Assembly (NCBI GenBank): GCA_013180625.2
Contig: SNVD02004456.1
Coordinates: forward strand, 1 to 64,000
DNA from: Boswellia sacra
Lineage: Eukaryota; Streptophyta; Magnoliopsida; Sapindales; Burseraceae
Reading direction: 5' to 3'
Length of the DNA: 64,000 bases
Shown here piece by piece: positions 24,904 through 38,000 of the stretch. Made by a program: the position numbers and the translations under genes. The first letter of the stretch is position 1, and each line of letters opens with the position of its first letter. The notes under the pieces are model-generated. The model had not been told where the DNA came from and did no database searches. It worked only from the letters and a program-made list of their open reading frames with translations.

Positions 24904-26492
24904 CTACGATTTGTTATTATCTTTCTGAGCTTCCTTGACTTCAGCTACGAACTCTTTCAGCTTGCCTTGACGAATCAATGCTTTGATTTGATTTCTCAAG
25001 TTGTAACAATCAGCAGTATTATGGCCGAAATCTTCATCGAAGTCACAATACTTCCTTTTGTTTCTTTTCTCTAAACTTCCTCTAATTGGGCGATGCTTCT
25101 TGTACAAATTTTGTTCATGCATCACAGAAAGTACTTATTCTCTGCTTGTTATCATAGGTGTTAAGGTTGTATAACGTGAAGAAGTTTTCTCATTCTTTCA
25201 TTGTCTATTTCGCTCAGAATTTGTGTCGTGGTTTGTCGCCTTGGACCTTTTGCTATTTTGCCCTTCTCCTCTGTAATCATCTTTCTTCTTGCGTTTATTG
25301 GTTATACCGAGGGTCTCTCTTTTTGCTTGAAAAAGTTCTTTAGCTTCAGCTACCTTTAATGCGCGCTCGTAAGCCTCAGAGTATGATCTTGGTTTATTTT
25401 CCCGAAAAGAAAACCAAAGCCTACTTGAGCGTATGTTACAAGTGATTCCATCTAGTGCATATCGATCTTCAAAAGTACCAAGTTGCATCACATCATTATC
25501 AAACCTATTGACAAAGCTTCGAAGAGACTCACCTTCTTCTTGATGAATTTCCAAAAGCAAGGAAGCTTCCCTCTCCAGAGTTTTTGCCCCTTGAAATTGG
25601 TTAGCAAACTCTCAGCACATATGTGAGAAAGAATGGATACTCCTTGGTCGTAACTTTCTGTACCATGTTCGAGCTGGACCTGCGAAAGTTAAGGGAAAAG
25701 TCTTACACTTCGCATCATTCGAAACTCCTTGCACGTCCATTAGCTGTTTATATAGTTGAATATGAGCCAATAGATTTGATTGCCCAATATATGGTGCTAT
25801 TTGCGGCATGGCAAACCTCCTCGGTAGTCTAACTCGTTCTATTCTCCCAACAAACGGTGATTCTAACTCCTTCAAAGGGTCATAACCTCTAGTCCGAGTG
25901 TTTTTTGAATCACAAAGGTTGTCAATTTTTTCCTTCAGATATCGAACCCTGACTTGCCATTGATCTACTCGGTCGAAATCTTTTTTATCATCCCTTCGTT
26001 TAGATCGTCTTCGCACATCAAGCGAATGCCTTAGATCACTTTTGTCAAGAGTTTCTCTTCAAGTACGGGTGCTCCCTGATAGACTTTCTATGATCGATCT
26101 TGTATTTTTATTTGTTAATGAGTCTCCTTTGGACTTATCCCGATGTCTACTATGAGAATCAGCAGTATTGTCATCTTCTTGCTCCTTTCTTTTCTCATGA
26201 TTGGACCGATCTTGGAAGCTTCGGTGATCATGAACATGTTCTGTCTCTTTAGTTTTATTTATTTGATCTATCATTTCCTTCATTTTATCATGCATCTCAC
26301 GATTCTGTTGGGGTCTCTAATTTCCGCATTAGCATTAGGAGCCTTTGAATTTTTAGCCCCAACATTTACTTTCGTCATTTTTCCTCGTGATTTTTTTCCT
26401 TTTGCGATTTCTCACAAAGTTTTACCGGTGTTTCTCGTATCCCGAGTTTCTAAAACTGTTACTGTATGAACCTCAGCCAGATTTGTAGCCAT
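24904..26492 (-). pseudogene. gag region of the gypsy element, broken
   Basis: A likely start at 26492-26490 lies shortly downstream of the primer-binding site. The main frame (segments from 26295, 26016, 25560 and 25125) stays in register but is cut by stops at about 26061, 25614, 25200 and 24906. The first short segment from 26492 is in another frame. The capsid-like part includes FAMPQIAPYIG and PARTWYRKL. A zinc-knuckle-like segment, CDFDEDFGHNTADC, is followed by LRNQIKALIRQGKLKEFV, an arrangement known from Tat-type gag. No functional protein is expected. Confidence 0.85.
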
Positions 26493-26508
26493 GACTTTTT
26501 GTCTGTCG

Positions 26509-26526
26509 TTCCCACAGACGGTGCCA
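26509..26526 (-). other. Candidate primer-binding site
   Basis: Just inside the 5' LTR the minus strand reads TGGCACCGTCTGTGGGAA. It is not the common initiator-Met site (TGGTATCAGAGC) but resembles the TGGCGCCG type of some plant gypsy elements. The matching tRNA was not identified. Confidence 0.5.
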
Positions 26527-26528
26527 AC

Positions 26529-27084
26529 TGTCGACGTCAATATTTTGCCTATTTGAAAAATACACGTGGCGGACTTGTGTGAGAGCTGAGCACCTACAAA
26601 ACAGAGAAAAAATAGTTAGAGAATTAGCCGGCGATGGTGCCAACTAAGACTCTTCGACGCTCAATTCAGTGACTGAAGGAAGTATATTATGTTCAGTATG
26701 TTCTGAATGAATTTACCTCAAGTCCTCACGTCTTTTTATAGCTGAGTCTTAGCGATTTTTAATTCTTGTTCAACAAGAATTCAAACTTATCCATATATAC
26801 GATAGACTATAACTCCAATCGGATATGTTTTCGATATTGAGATTTTAAATTTCGAATCCATCTGATTATGTTATCATTCATCTAAAATTCAAAGTGTAAT
26901 TAATCTGTTCGGAGTTTGTGTAATCTAATTTACTCGGAATTAAGCATTTGGAAGTAACTGATCTGACCTTAACTGACTCCGAACCAATGAGAAATTCTAC
27001 TCGGTAATTCTGTCAAAATTCCATTCGGTATATTTTTACTCCAAAGCCCTTCCAACTTAATATGAGCAATTTTTATACTCTACA
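26529..27084 (-). repeat. 5' LTR of the gypsy element
   Basis: 556 bp (TGTCGACGTCAA ... TACTCTACA), directly followed by AATTT. It is the 5' LTR because gag lies next to it in the minus-strand direction. Confidence 0.93.
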
Positions 27085-27089
27085 AATTT

Positions 27090-29094
27090 ATTTCATTCTA
27101 ATAGGTTAAATAATTTTTTTGGTAACTTAAAATCATCTTTTTAATTTGGTGGTAAAATATATGTTTTGTAAGTTATAGGCATCATGTCCGAATCCTAACA
27201 CTTTTAAAATTTTATAAAATTTAAAAAGATAAAATGATAAATATTATATTTTATTTCAGAAATAAGGACATAAAAGGTGTTAGAATATTATCAGTTTATT
27301 TTAATAAAAAATTATTAAAAATTAAAGGTTTTGTGATGATTTTTGAAAAACCAAGGTGGGTAGGGCGTTTCAGCAAATGCCCCGTCAAATTTTATAATTT
27401 GGAATGGGTGGAGGTTGAGGTTGCTTACAGTTTGGTGATGAATCACGTTTCTGCAAATACAAGTGAGCTGAGCTGGCTATCTGAATCCTGATACAACTTT
27501 AGGTGTTGTGGGGTGCACATGTTATGATACGCCAGTCATGAGTACTGCCACCACCAGATCGCAGAAGCCAAATTAATGTTTTTACTTTCTTTACTTCAGT
27601 AAACAATTGATTTGTTTTTCATATTTATATTCTATAGAATAAGTTAAAAAAAAATTGGATCTCCATCATCGAGATTTTTCTCATAATATTATTAGAATAT
27701 TTTATTAAAACACAATTATTGCAATTATGTTATTTCTGTATGTGTTATAAGTTTTAACATATGTTACACATCAATTTTTGATGGATACTAATGTTTGTCC
27801 AAGTATGGATAGATACTAAACAATCATCTAGCAAGCTTTGTTTAGTAAATTGTCTAACAACCGGATGATATCAAATACATACGTAGTGATATGTCAATTT
27901 ATCGAGATATAATCCTACATTATAAAAAAGAGAACAAATTTGATATTTTGACGTAAACTTAATTAGATAATAGAAACAAGTTTGGTTAATCATCAAAACT
28001 CATATAGGTATTCTTAATTATGTTACTATTATTATTATTATTATTATTTTTTTTACATTTTCCCCTTATTGTTTATGGATGTAGAATCTGTAGATGCATT
28101 GCACCTATGGTCAAGAAAAAGCATAATCCAAGTGAGAGTCAATAAATAATTAATTATAAATAATAAGAAAGTATTATATATTTTATAATAGCATAAATGA
28201 GACAAAAAATTTTATTTGCAACGTCTTATGATATTCAACTAATTTGCTTTAATATAATAATTAAAAATAATATCTTTCAAATCCACGATTCGATATACTA
28301 TGCTACATGTATATCAAACTTCATAAGTCGTTATTATTAATATGATTGTAATTAAAAAAGACACATTAGCAGCTAAGAGTACTCATTTATTAAAATTATA
28401 ATTAAATAATATAAGGTTTTATAATAAGAGTGAAAAGTTGAGAGAGGGCACACTTCTATTTTTGAAAAATTAGTGAACCAAAAAAGTTCCAATACTATTC
28501 TTAATTAAAAAAACAAAAAGAAAAAAAAGTTGAATTTGAATGAATCAGGCGGGTACGGTACCATGCCCAACATTTAAGAAACAAACAAAAGATAATCAAC
28601 CGGGTCGGAGACCAATTGGGCAGGACTCCGGGAGCCAATCACAACGTGCCAACCGGACACAACTCCATTGCCAGCTCAGCAAACGAAAAGCAAACTCGAC
28701 GCGCAACAAGAGCGAATCATCGCACGCGCGTCACGGCGCACTCTCACGTCACATTCGCTTCCTTATCTCACAAGATCGTCGAGAGAAAGAAAGCGAATCG
28801 TGCACTAATAACAGGCACAAATTACTTGTGTCCCAAACACTCATAGAGTATCCTTCCTTTCCCAAGACGACGCCGTTCCCTTGCCCGGGCGCTCTCCACC
28901 CTTCATTTTTGTTATTATTATTGTTACAGAGGGAAAGGAAAGGAAAGGAAAGGAAAGGATTTAAAGCAAAGCGCAAAACGAAAGTAAGCGAATCCAAAGA
29001 AATGAGATAATCTCGAGAGAGGGAGTTTGTTAAAATTTTCACTCTGAAAATTTGAATTTTCAAGTGAGGTAGGGCTTTATTTGGTTTTGCTGTC
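27090..29094. promoter_or_regulatory. Intergenic region and likely promoter/leader of the kinesin gene
   Basis: 27.1-28.5 kb is AT-rich with an ATT microsatellite (about 28026-28050) and no gene. From about 28540 base composition becomes more GC-rich. A GGAAA pentanucleotide array lies at 28931-28959, which fits the leader of the kinesin gene starting at 29095. Short ATG-stop frames occur (for example ATGAGATAA at 29002). The transcription start was not located. Confidence 0.5.
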
Positions 29095-32000
29095 ATGGCG
29101 GAGAACAAGAACCGGTGGAACTGGGAGGTTACTGGCTTTGAGCCAAGGAAGACGTCGACATCGCCATTGGACCGTCCGGAGGACAACAGGCCGGCCGTCA
29201 CGCCTCTCGTCCGACGCTACTCGATCTCCTCGGCGTCTGTTTCGCCGCATTCTTCGGAGATTTCGAAGCAGGCGTTGTGCACTAAGGTTCAGCGGTTGAA
29301 GGATAAAGTTAAGGTAACGTTTGAGTTGTTTGATTTTGTTTTTCTCTGCTTTTTCATTTTGTTGAGTTTGTAAGTGGTTTGAGTGGTTAATGGCTTGATT
29401 AGTTGATATTAATTACAATGTATGTAGTGATTAGTGATTTTGAGTGTGATAGTGAAAAAGAAGTTAACGAGCTGTAGTTAGGAGGTCACATCCGTAGAAT
29501 GTAGGAGATAAACACGCTTTGTTCTTTTTGAAAATTTTTGTACATTTTTAGCAATATCAAACAGAGAATAGAAGTCTGGAAATAGCAAATTGTTTTTCGT
29601 ATTGTTGTTTCACCAAGTTAAATTGGGATATTATAGTTTCTGTTTCTGAATTGAAAGTCTCGGGTTTGGTGCTGCTAGACTCTTTTGGTTTTGTTGTCAT
29701 TTCTGACATTGTATGTATCGTTATTGCAGTTTTGGCTTTTGAAACTTTTTAAGTTGGAGGTGTGAATCTGAATTTGTGCAGGAATCGGGAGAGTCTAGAT
29801 TATTTGAGGCATTGTAGTGAATTGGTTAGATGATCTTGTTTATTTAAGTTTGTTCAGAACTGGAGTACTGGAGTACCAGTCCTTTCTTGCTTATCTGATT
29901 GGTTAATGGGTTCAGGGATTAGTATGAATTTTCTCACCGCCTTCATTTAAAGCAAATTAATGTGACTGAAAAATTTGCTTTCATGGAAGTTATGTAGACT
30001 TTTTATCTTTTGGTGGAGAAATGTATGATATATATATATATATATTTTATGGGTTTTCGGTTGAGAGGAATGTTACAAGAAGGTTGCTGAATGACTCTGC
30101 TTGACAATACTGGAAGTTCTGAAGGTCTATGACGGTTACCAACTGGCGGTGGAAAAATTAGTTGCTCATCACAGTATGAAATTTAATGTTCCCTCTCTTT
30201 GAGAAGTGTCTGAGGAACCTAAATTTGTTTATCCTGGTGTACAAGACACTGTAATATCGGGATGTAGTTTGTATTAGTAATTTTCTTTAAACTATGAATT
30301 TGGCTGGGTATGCTATGCCAGGTCTAGATGTAAATGCAAATTAAGTCAAATTTGTAAAAATTGAAACTGAGGGCAACCTTGAAAGGGGGAAATAACCTCT
30401 CATCTTGGGCCTTTCTCACTCATAGTGATTTGGAATTCAAGATGCTCCTGGAAGTTCTTTGGCCTTTGCTGGCAGCTAGAATCACAATACCTTGCTATAT
30501 GATTTTTGGAGATCCATTTGTTCTCGTAGGTTTTATCCATATTAAAAAGGTATATTAAAAGTTGATTGTCTCTTGAAGACATCTTTTAGATCTTTAAGTA
30601 CTTTGCACTTTCATGTAAGTTTATACTGTGTTCAGATGGTTGATTTGAAATAGTATGTTGCAGTTGATTCATGCATTCATAATACTTGATTCACATTATG
30701 TGGACAGCTTGCAAAAGCGGATTACTTGGACTTAAGACAAGAAGCAAGTGATCTGCAAGACTACTCTAATGCAAAGCTTGATCGAGTCACACGTTATCTT
30801 GGTGTTCTGGCTGAGAAAACCCGTAAGCTAGGTAAATAATCATGTTACTTGTACAGTAAACACCAAAAATTTTGAAATGGTTTTATTCCCGCTTGAAAGA
30901 TTATTTTTGGTTTGTATTTGATATGAATGAGACCTTAAGCCTGAAACTGGGTAATATGTTTGACATGGATACGAGGATCCACTTTTCTGGAAGTGCAACG
31001 GACTACTATGGCGGTATTATGCAGATTCTTTTATGCTTTTGTCAAGCTATGGAGCCTTATTCTTGGATCGGTTTTTTTTCTTTTGTAGGGGACATCTGAT
31101 CCCTATTGTGTTATGGTTTTTCATATTCAATATATGTCTTCTTCTTTTCTTTCAAAATGAAAAAGGAAAAAAACTTGTACGAATTTTGTTTCTCAAACTA
31201 TCACACTTGCACTATCTTTATGTCTCCTTCTCTAGCTTGTGTTGTTTGGTCTGTTATCATTTTTGAGTTTTTATGTTCTGTAAATGCAGATCAAGTTGCC
31301 CTTGAAACTGAAGCTAGAATATCTCCACTGATCAATGAAAAGAAAAGATTGTTCAATGACTTATTGACGTCCAAGGGTACTTATCTTCTGATTTATCTTT
31401 TCCTCTTTCTAGCCCTCTCCCTGTCTTGCTCTCTCCATGTCTGTCTCTCACCCACACACACGCACACACGTGCACACAGAGAAACACTTGAAGACATTTC
31501 ATGCACGCAAAAGCTCTCCCCACTCTCCATTTTTACTATGTTTATGGGTTTTTTTTTTTTGCCAGTTCTTGTGTTTGAAAAATTAGATTTTTGATTTCAG
31601 GAAACATAAAGGTATATTGCCGTACAAGGCCGTTATTTGAAGATGAAGGTCATTCAGTTGTTGAATTTCCTGATGATTGTACTATCCGCGTTAATACTAG
31701 TGATGATGCCATCTCCAACCCTAAGAAGGATTTTGAATTTGACCGAGTTTATGGACCTCATGTTGGACAATGTAAGCATAAAATTCCTTGTTAAGTTAGC
31801 TTCCTCAATCATTTCTCTATGTGAATATTTTTTGTCTCTTACCCCTAGTCATTTGTTGTTTAAAAAATGAGAAGAAACCTTTAACATGCCATAAGAAAGA
31901 GGCTTATTGAGGTACACAACTTCTCTGCAGCTGAACTGTTCGGTGATGTACAGCCTCTGGTGCAATCAGCTTTGGATGGATATAATGTTTCTATATTTGC

Positions 32001-35000
32001 TTATGGGCAGACTTACTCAGGAAAGACACACACTATGGTGCTCTCTCTCTCTCTCTCTCTATATTTATATTTTTGTAGGCTATATTTTAAGGGATTCTTA
32101 GTTAGGGTGTTTCATTGTAGGTTTGCTTGAAAACACACTAAACATCCTTTAATTGCTTAGCATACACTGTATACTTTGTTAACGCTGGAATATAGTCATT
32201 AACTAGATTATTAACGATTCTTCTTCAACAGATCCTCAGCCCTTGTGGCATAACTGGTCTTTTATTTATATTTTTTCTTTTCCTGTTCTCGTGCTCTTAA
32301 AATGAATTGGCAGCTGGATTACCTGGATGATCCTTATGTAGTTCCAACTGCCTGTAGGTGCTTTTCTGATGCTGCTTTCAGGCTTTTTTGGGGTTTCTGT
32401 AGCGTTTCCATAGTTTCTATGCTACAACATTATATTTAGTGTAATACACTAAATATAATGTAATGTATTCTTTTCTATGAAAGTTTGGCTGTTTACTCGA
32501 AAAAAAAAAATTAGTGTATTGCTTTTTGATATGCCTTCGATTTGCTCAGGAAGGATCTAGCCATGATCGTGGTTTATATGCTCGCTGTTTCGAGGAATTG
32601 TTTGATTTATCTAACTCAGATTCGACATCGACTTCTCGATACAAATTCTCTGTCACGGTTTTTGATCTCTATAATGAACAGGTTCGTTCACCTCCATTAC
32701 TTACCAATGTTTGCAAGTTGCAATTCCTTTGTCCGTCATTTATATTTTTTATTTTCTGGTTTTTATTTTAAAGGAGTCATTAAAATGCTCTGATGTGGAC
32801 CCTTTTCTTGTTCTTGTAGATAAGTGATTTGCTCTCAGAGTCACAGAGTAGTTTAGCAGTGGTTCGCTTGGGATCCCCAGAATCTTTTGTAGAACTTGTG
32901 CAGGAGAAAGTTGATAATCCATTGGAGTTCTCAAAAGTATTGAAATCTGCTTTTCAGTGCCGGGGAAATGATGCTTTAAAGTTCAATGTTTCTCATTTGT
33001 ATGCCCTCAATCCTTTACTCTTGAAAATTTACATCTCATTCCTTTTTCTTTTTCTCTTTTCCTTAACATTTGATGATTTCGTTTCTCAGCGTATGATCTT
33101 GCTTAATAAAAATAAAAGTGCGACCATGCTTTAAGCTATATTGAATTTTTAGTTAAAAAAATGCAGATTTACTAAATTATTCTGTTTAATCTGCTGGCAC
33201 ATTTTGTTAAAGAGTACCAAGTTTAACTTTTGAGAAGTTGACCCAAAGATATTTATTTTTGTTACTGTTGCATTCCGAAACTTTATGTCATGGCATTCAG
33301 AAACCTTCCACTAGTTCTTGAAAGAATCTATATGAGAAAATAAACCGAGTCTAAACTCTTTAATGTCAAAACAATTCTAACAAGCTAATCTTAGTGACCT
33401 TTACAAACTTGACAAAGTTAAATGAGAAACCCTTTTCAGTTACTTTGATTTTTTTGTTTGATAAACTAAATTTGATATGTATATGGCAGTTTTTCAGCCT
33501 GATGAGTAAGTGCTATGACCAAAATTTAATACTAAGTCCTCTAACAGTTTTAATTAGTTAAACTAGCTTTTCTCTCAATAAGTAGCACATGCCTTGTATT
33601 TCACTATGAAAGTTTGATTATAAGGATGACAACTAATAAAGCTGGCAAGAAGAGAGGACTGCTTCTCAACTTTTTCTTCTAAACATATTCCACATTTGTG
33701 CAATGTTTTAGAAATATGATTGAAAGTGCATGTCTCTGTTTCATTTGTGTATGTCCAATCTTCTGATTGTAAGTGCTAACTTCTAATTCATTTGTGTGGT
33801 TTTTTGTCTTGGTTTATGCAGAATTGTCATGATACACATTTATTATAGCAATCTGATCAGTGGAGAGAACTCATATAGTAAGCTCTCTCTTGTTGACTTG
33901 GCTGGGAGTGAAGGTTCAATTACCGAAAATGATAGTGGGGAGCGTGTAACAGATGTGCTGCATGTCATGAAATCACTTTCAGCGTATGCCATGTTAACTT
34001 TTTTGGTTTTCTCTGTTTCACTAATTAATTATTTTATTTTCTACTGCAGTTGACACATTGCTAGATGTGCTGCTGCTTCTTACAGAGAATGATGTCAGAA
34101 TGCTTTCAAACCATTGGACTTTAATTTTTTCTTTCTTCGTGGGGGGATAAAGTGGAATTATATTGTTCTTTCTGGTTAAATGTTCTATTCTCACAGTTGC
34201 AAAATTGGGGGGATGTGCATTTTAGTTGAATAAAACCATGGATAAATTGTTAGCACATCCTCAGGCATTGTGTGCAAAGCAAGATTTCATTTGTTTGTGT
34301 TAATTTATCACGCTACTAAGATTAGCATGAAACAGCTTGTGTTGTCTGAATTCTCTCTGTGATCTTGTGCCATTTTCTTATTGCATCTTACATCTTTTGT
34401 AGGTTGGGAGATGTGTTGTCATCTTTGACTTCCAAAAAGGATATTGTGCCTTACGAAAATTCAATGCTTACAAAAGTGCTTGCAGACTCTCTAGGTATTA
34501 AATTTCCTCGTGTGCATAAGTTTTTAATGGTACTTTATTATGGTTACACTGTTTTATTATTATAGTTTTTCTTTTACATATTCATTATGTAATTGTATAA
34601 TGAGTTGTCAATCAAAAAAGATATGGTAGAGTATTGTACTCACATTTGTATGTGATGATGTGACATTAACCTACTTCATATTTCAGCTCTCTGTTGGTTG
34701 TTTTGGCTGTCAATCTTTCATTTCTTTCACTATTTGTAGAGTTTTTCCTTTTCTGTTTAATTACTCTTTTCCGGAATATAATCAATTGGCAAACTTTTTC
34801 CCATATATTTGATTAATTTTGCATTTCTGCAGGGGGGAACTCAAAAACTCTGATGATAGTTAATGTATGTCCAAATGCTGCAAATTTGTCTGAGACACTA
34901 TCATCTCTCAATTTCTCTGCTAGAGCTCGTAATGCTGTTCTAAGCCTTGGAAATCGAGATACAATTAAGAAATGGAGAGACATTGTAAGTTCTTTCTCTT

Positions 35001-38000
35001 CATTTTAATCTCTGTTGTAATGCATATATTGTGCTCTTCATTGATTTCATGAACCTTTGACTCCTGCTGTTATCAACTTATTGGATGAATCTTCGGTCGG
35101 ATAATACTTGGATGTGAAGGGTACACGTGATGACTACTCTTGTCAGATGCTATGATATCTTTTGTTTCTTCTTTTGAGAAAAAACAAAACTAAGATTATA
35201 GTAATGAAAAATTAGTAGTCTTAGTAGAAAAAAGAGAAGGAAAAAGAAAATTGGCCAACAAAATGAACAATAAAAAGAAATTAAGACACTAAAAGTCTAA
35301 AAAAACTCAGTCCGTTTTCAAAATCTCCTGAAATTGTTTTGTAATTGAAGCCCAGAAAGCAAGAAATGAATTAAATTTTATTCGCATGTATGCACATCCT
35401 CATTTGTAGGGACTTCAGAGATCCTCTTTTGCCTTATAATCAAAATGGCTCAATCAGCGGCAAGTATACACATCTTCACAACCAAGCTTTTTCTCCTCCA
35501 AATATGCAATGATTTTGAGTAAACATTCTAGTAATATCTGGAATTACTGGAATACTACTTTGGTTAAATGGTAACTTAAAATGGCTTTTTATTGTTGAGA
35601 TAACCTAAAAGCTATTATCAACAGAGCACAAATAATAAGGGAAGCATCTTAACTACAGTCAATCCAGGATTTGATTTGAGGTTCCTTTTTCCTTTTTCTT
35701 TTTTATTTTTAAGAAAGCTATTTAATTCATGTTGAACTTGTTGGAGTTCTGCATACTTTCTCAAGTCCTGTGTTGGTGATGCATGGTAAGCTATTATCAG
35801 CAAAGCGCAAATAATAAGGGAAGCATCTCAAATACAGTCAATCAAGGATTGATTTTAGGTTCCTTTTTCTTTTTCTTTTTATATTTGTAAGAAAGCTATT
35901 TAATTCAAGTAGAACTTGTTCGAGTCTGCATACATTGTCAAGTCCTCTGTTGGTAATGCCCTGATAGCATAACTATGGAATTCACCATTTTTTTTTTGGG
36001 TGATTGTTCTTGTAGGCAAACGACGCACGGAAGGAGTTGTATGAAAGGGAAAAGGAAATCCAAGATCTTAAACAAGAAATTTTGGGACTAAAAAATTCAC
36101 TTAAAGATGCAAACGATCAGTGTGTCCTACTCTACAATGAAGTTCAGAAAGCGTGGAAAGTGTCTTTTACACTGCAGTCAGATTTAAAGGTTTTGTAACT
36201 TCATGAGTTTGGTATAGTTTTCCAATTCCATAAAAGAGTGACATGTTACTTGACACCTTAGCATTGACATCTTTTATTCTAAAACATTATGATTGAGTCT
36301 TCTTTGGTCCGTAATCTACATTAAAAATTCATCTTTTTTGTTTCTTTGTTTTTCCAGAAACTTTTCGTATTCAGTTGAAGGCTGCATAGTCCATGCTTAT
36401 TAAATTGGTTCTGCTAATTATCATATTGTAAATATCTTTCTCTCTTATCACATAAAAAGATAGTGTTTTGAATTCTCTTGCTTTTTGGCAAGGCATCATT
36501 CCACATAGCATATGAGTGTGTTGTTTCCATCTATTTATTTTTCTTATGTTTCTGTGTCAGTCATGTAAGCTTTATGCAACTTTGTATCTACTCTTTTCTT
36601 TGTTGTTGAAAGTTTCAAGCTTTACTCTCAAAAATTCATGTAAGCTCTAAGTAATAAAGTAATTCGCTTCTGCACTTCTCTTGACTGGAGTTCTTGATGT
36701 TGATGATCTGCCTATCTAAGTTTATAATAAAATTCTCTCTATTTAGAATGCTTGGGTTTAGTACTTTGTTGGTCTTGCACACCCAAAGTGATACTTTGTT
36801 CAGGCTTGCTGAATTTCTCTGTCTCTCTGTGTGTGTGTGTCTATATTGATGTTATCTGCATTTCTTTAACAATTAGGTATTAACTCCAAGGAAATCATGT
36901 TTGCTAATCTATATTGTTAATCTTATTGATGCAGTCTGAGAATATTATGCTTACAGAAAAGCATAAGATAGAGAAGGAGCAAAATGCGCAGCTTAGAAAT
37001 CAGGTAGCTCAACTGTTACAGTTGGAACAGGAACAAAAGTTACAGATTCAACAAAAAGATTCCACAATTCAGACATTGCAGGTTGGTTCCCCATCAACTT
37101 AGATTGTCTATCCTTAAGTGTAACTTGAGCTTGAGGTTTGTATTTATATAAAGAGGATTCTAACAGCTCCAAGCATTCATTGGCTAAACAAATTTTTGAG
37201 GTAAACCAAGAACGTATAGGGAACTTCCTCTTTGGATTATTAAATCTTCTTAAGCTTTTCTTTGGCAAGGTCCAACTGGTTCTAGTTTTTGAAAGCAATA
37301 TAATATTGGGTGAAATGAGTCTCAGAAGGTTTTTTTTCACCTCATTTTGTATGTTACTCGGAGCTGTTATGGACAAGTACAGAATCTCCGTAGTTAGGGA
37401 TGGCAAGCCTTAGGGCTTTTTATTTTTTATTTTTTGTTTTTTTTGATATTCTGAACTTGACTTTCGTCTCTAGGTTTTTATAGATGCGTCTAGTTGTTGT
37501 TTATAGTTGTTCTACTTTGAACTATTACGTACCTGCTCATCATTGATTATTATTATTATTGGTTGTGTTTATATATAATTTCAGCCTCTAGTGACAAAAT
37601 TTGTATTAGAAGATGATCATCTAAAAGAAAAAGCGAACTTCTTGTCTCTGTATATCCTGATCACATAATTTCTTCTTATGCATAATTGACTCATAATATT
37701 TGTTCTCCTGTTTTAAATTTGTGATCTAGGCCAAGATTAAAAGCATGGAATCACAACTCAATGAAGCCGTTCATTCTAGTGAAGTAAAGTTGACAGGCTC
37801 ATCATCAGTGCATGCTGTTTCATCAATTTCCAAGGCAACTGAGGATGGCATGGATTCTTCAGCAGTAACCAAGAAATTGGAGGAAGAACTCAAAAAACGG
37901 GATGCATTGATTGAGGTCTGCTACACTTCATTTTCAGTTTTCTTAGTCATTAAGGTGCAGGAATCTATGTTTTTGACCTTAAGTTTTTTTCTTGTCAACT

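Larger units (their letters stand above)
17977..27084 (-). mobile_element. Complete but inactive Ty3/gypsy LTR retrotransposon, Tat-like
   Basis: A 9.1-kb element read on the minus strand, with 556-bp LTRs at both ends and the target duplication AATTT (17972-17976 and 27085-27089). Order from its 5' side: LTR, primer-binding site, gag, protease, reverse transcriptase, RNase H, a second RNase H-like domain, integrase, then a noncoding stretch of about 2.3 kb (20855-18533), polypurine tract and 3' LTR. The Tat-like call rests on three points: the two RNase H domains (FVDGSSN block), the gag/protease boundary words ISGGPT...AGDS, and the long 3' noncoding part. Stops and frame changes hit every domain, so it cannot encode its own proteins. 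In the first 150 bp I compared, the LTRs differ at roughly 10% of sites, so the insertion is old. Confidence 0.93.

Noticed and set aside
28540..29010. 156-aa plus-strand frame upstream of the kinesin ATG
   Set aside because: Biased composition from the GGAAA repeat; no recognisable domain; it lies in the likely promoter/leader.
28749..29201. 150-aa minus-strand frame over the kinesin leader
   Set aside because: It overlaps the real first exon on the other strand, has no family features, and is partly low complexity.
32314..32357. Possible extra kinesin exon (after GGCAG, before GTGCT)
   Set aside because: The protein family continues directly from GKTxTM to EGS, and including it would disrupt the motor domain.
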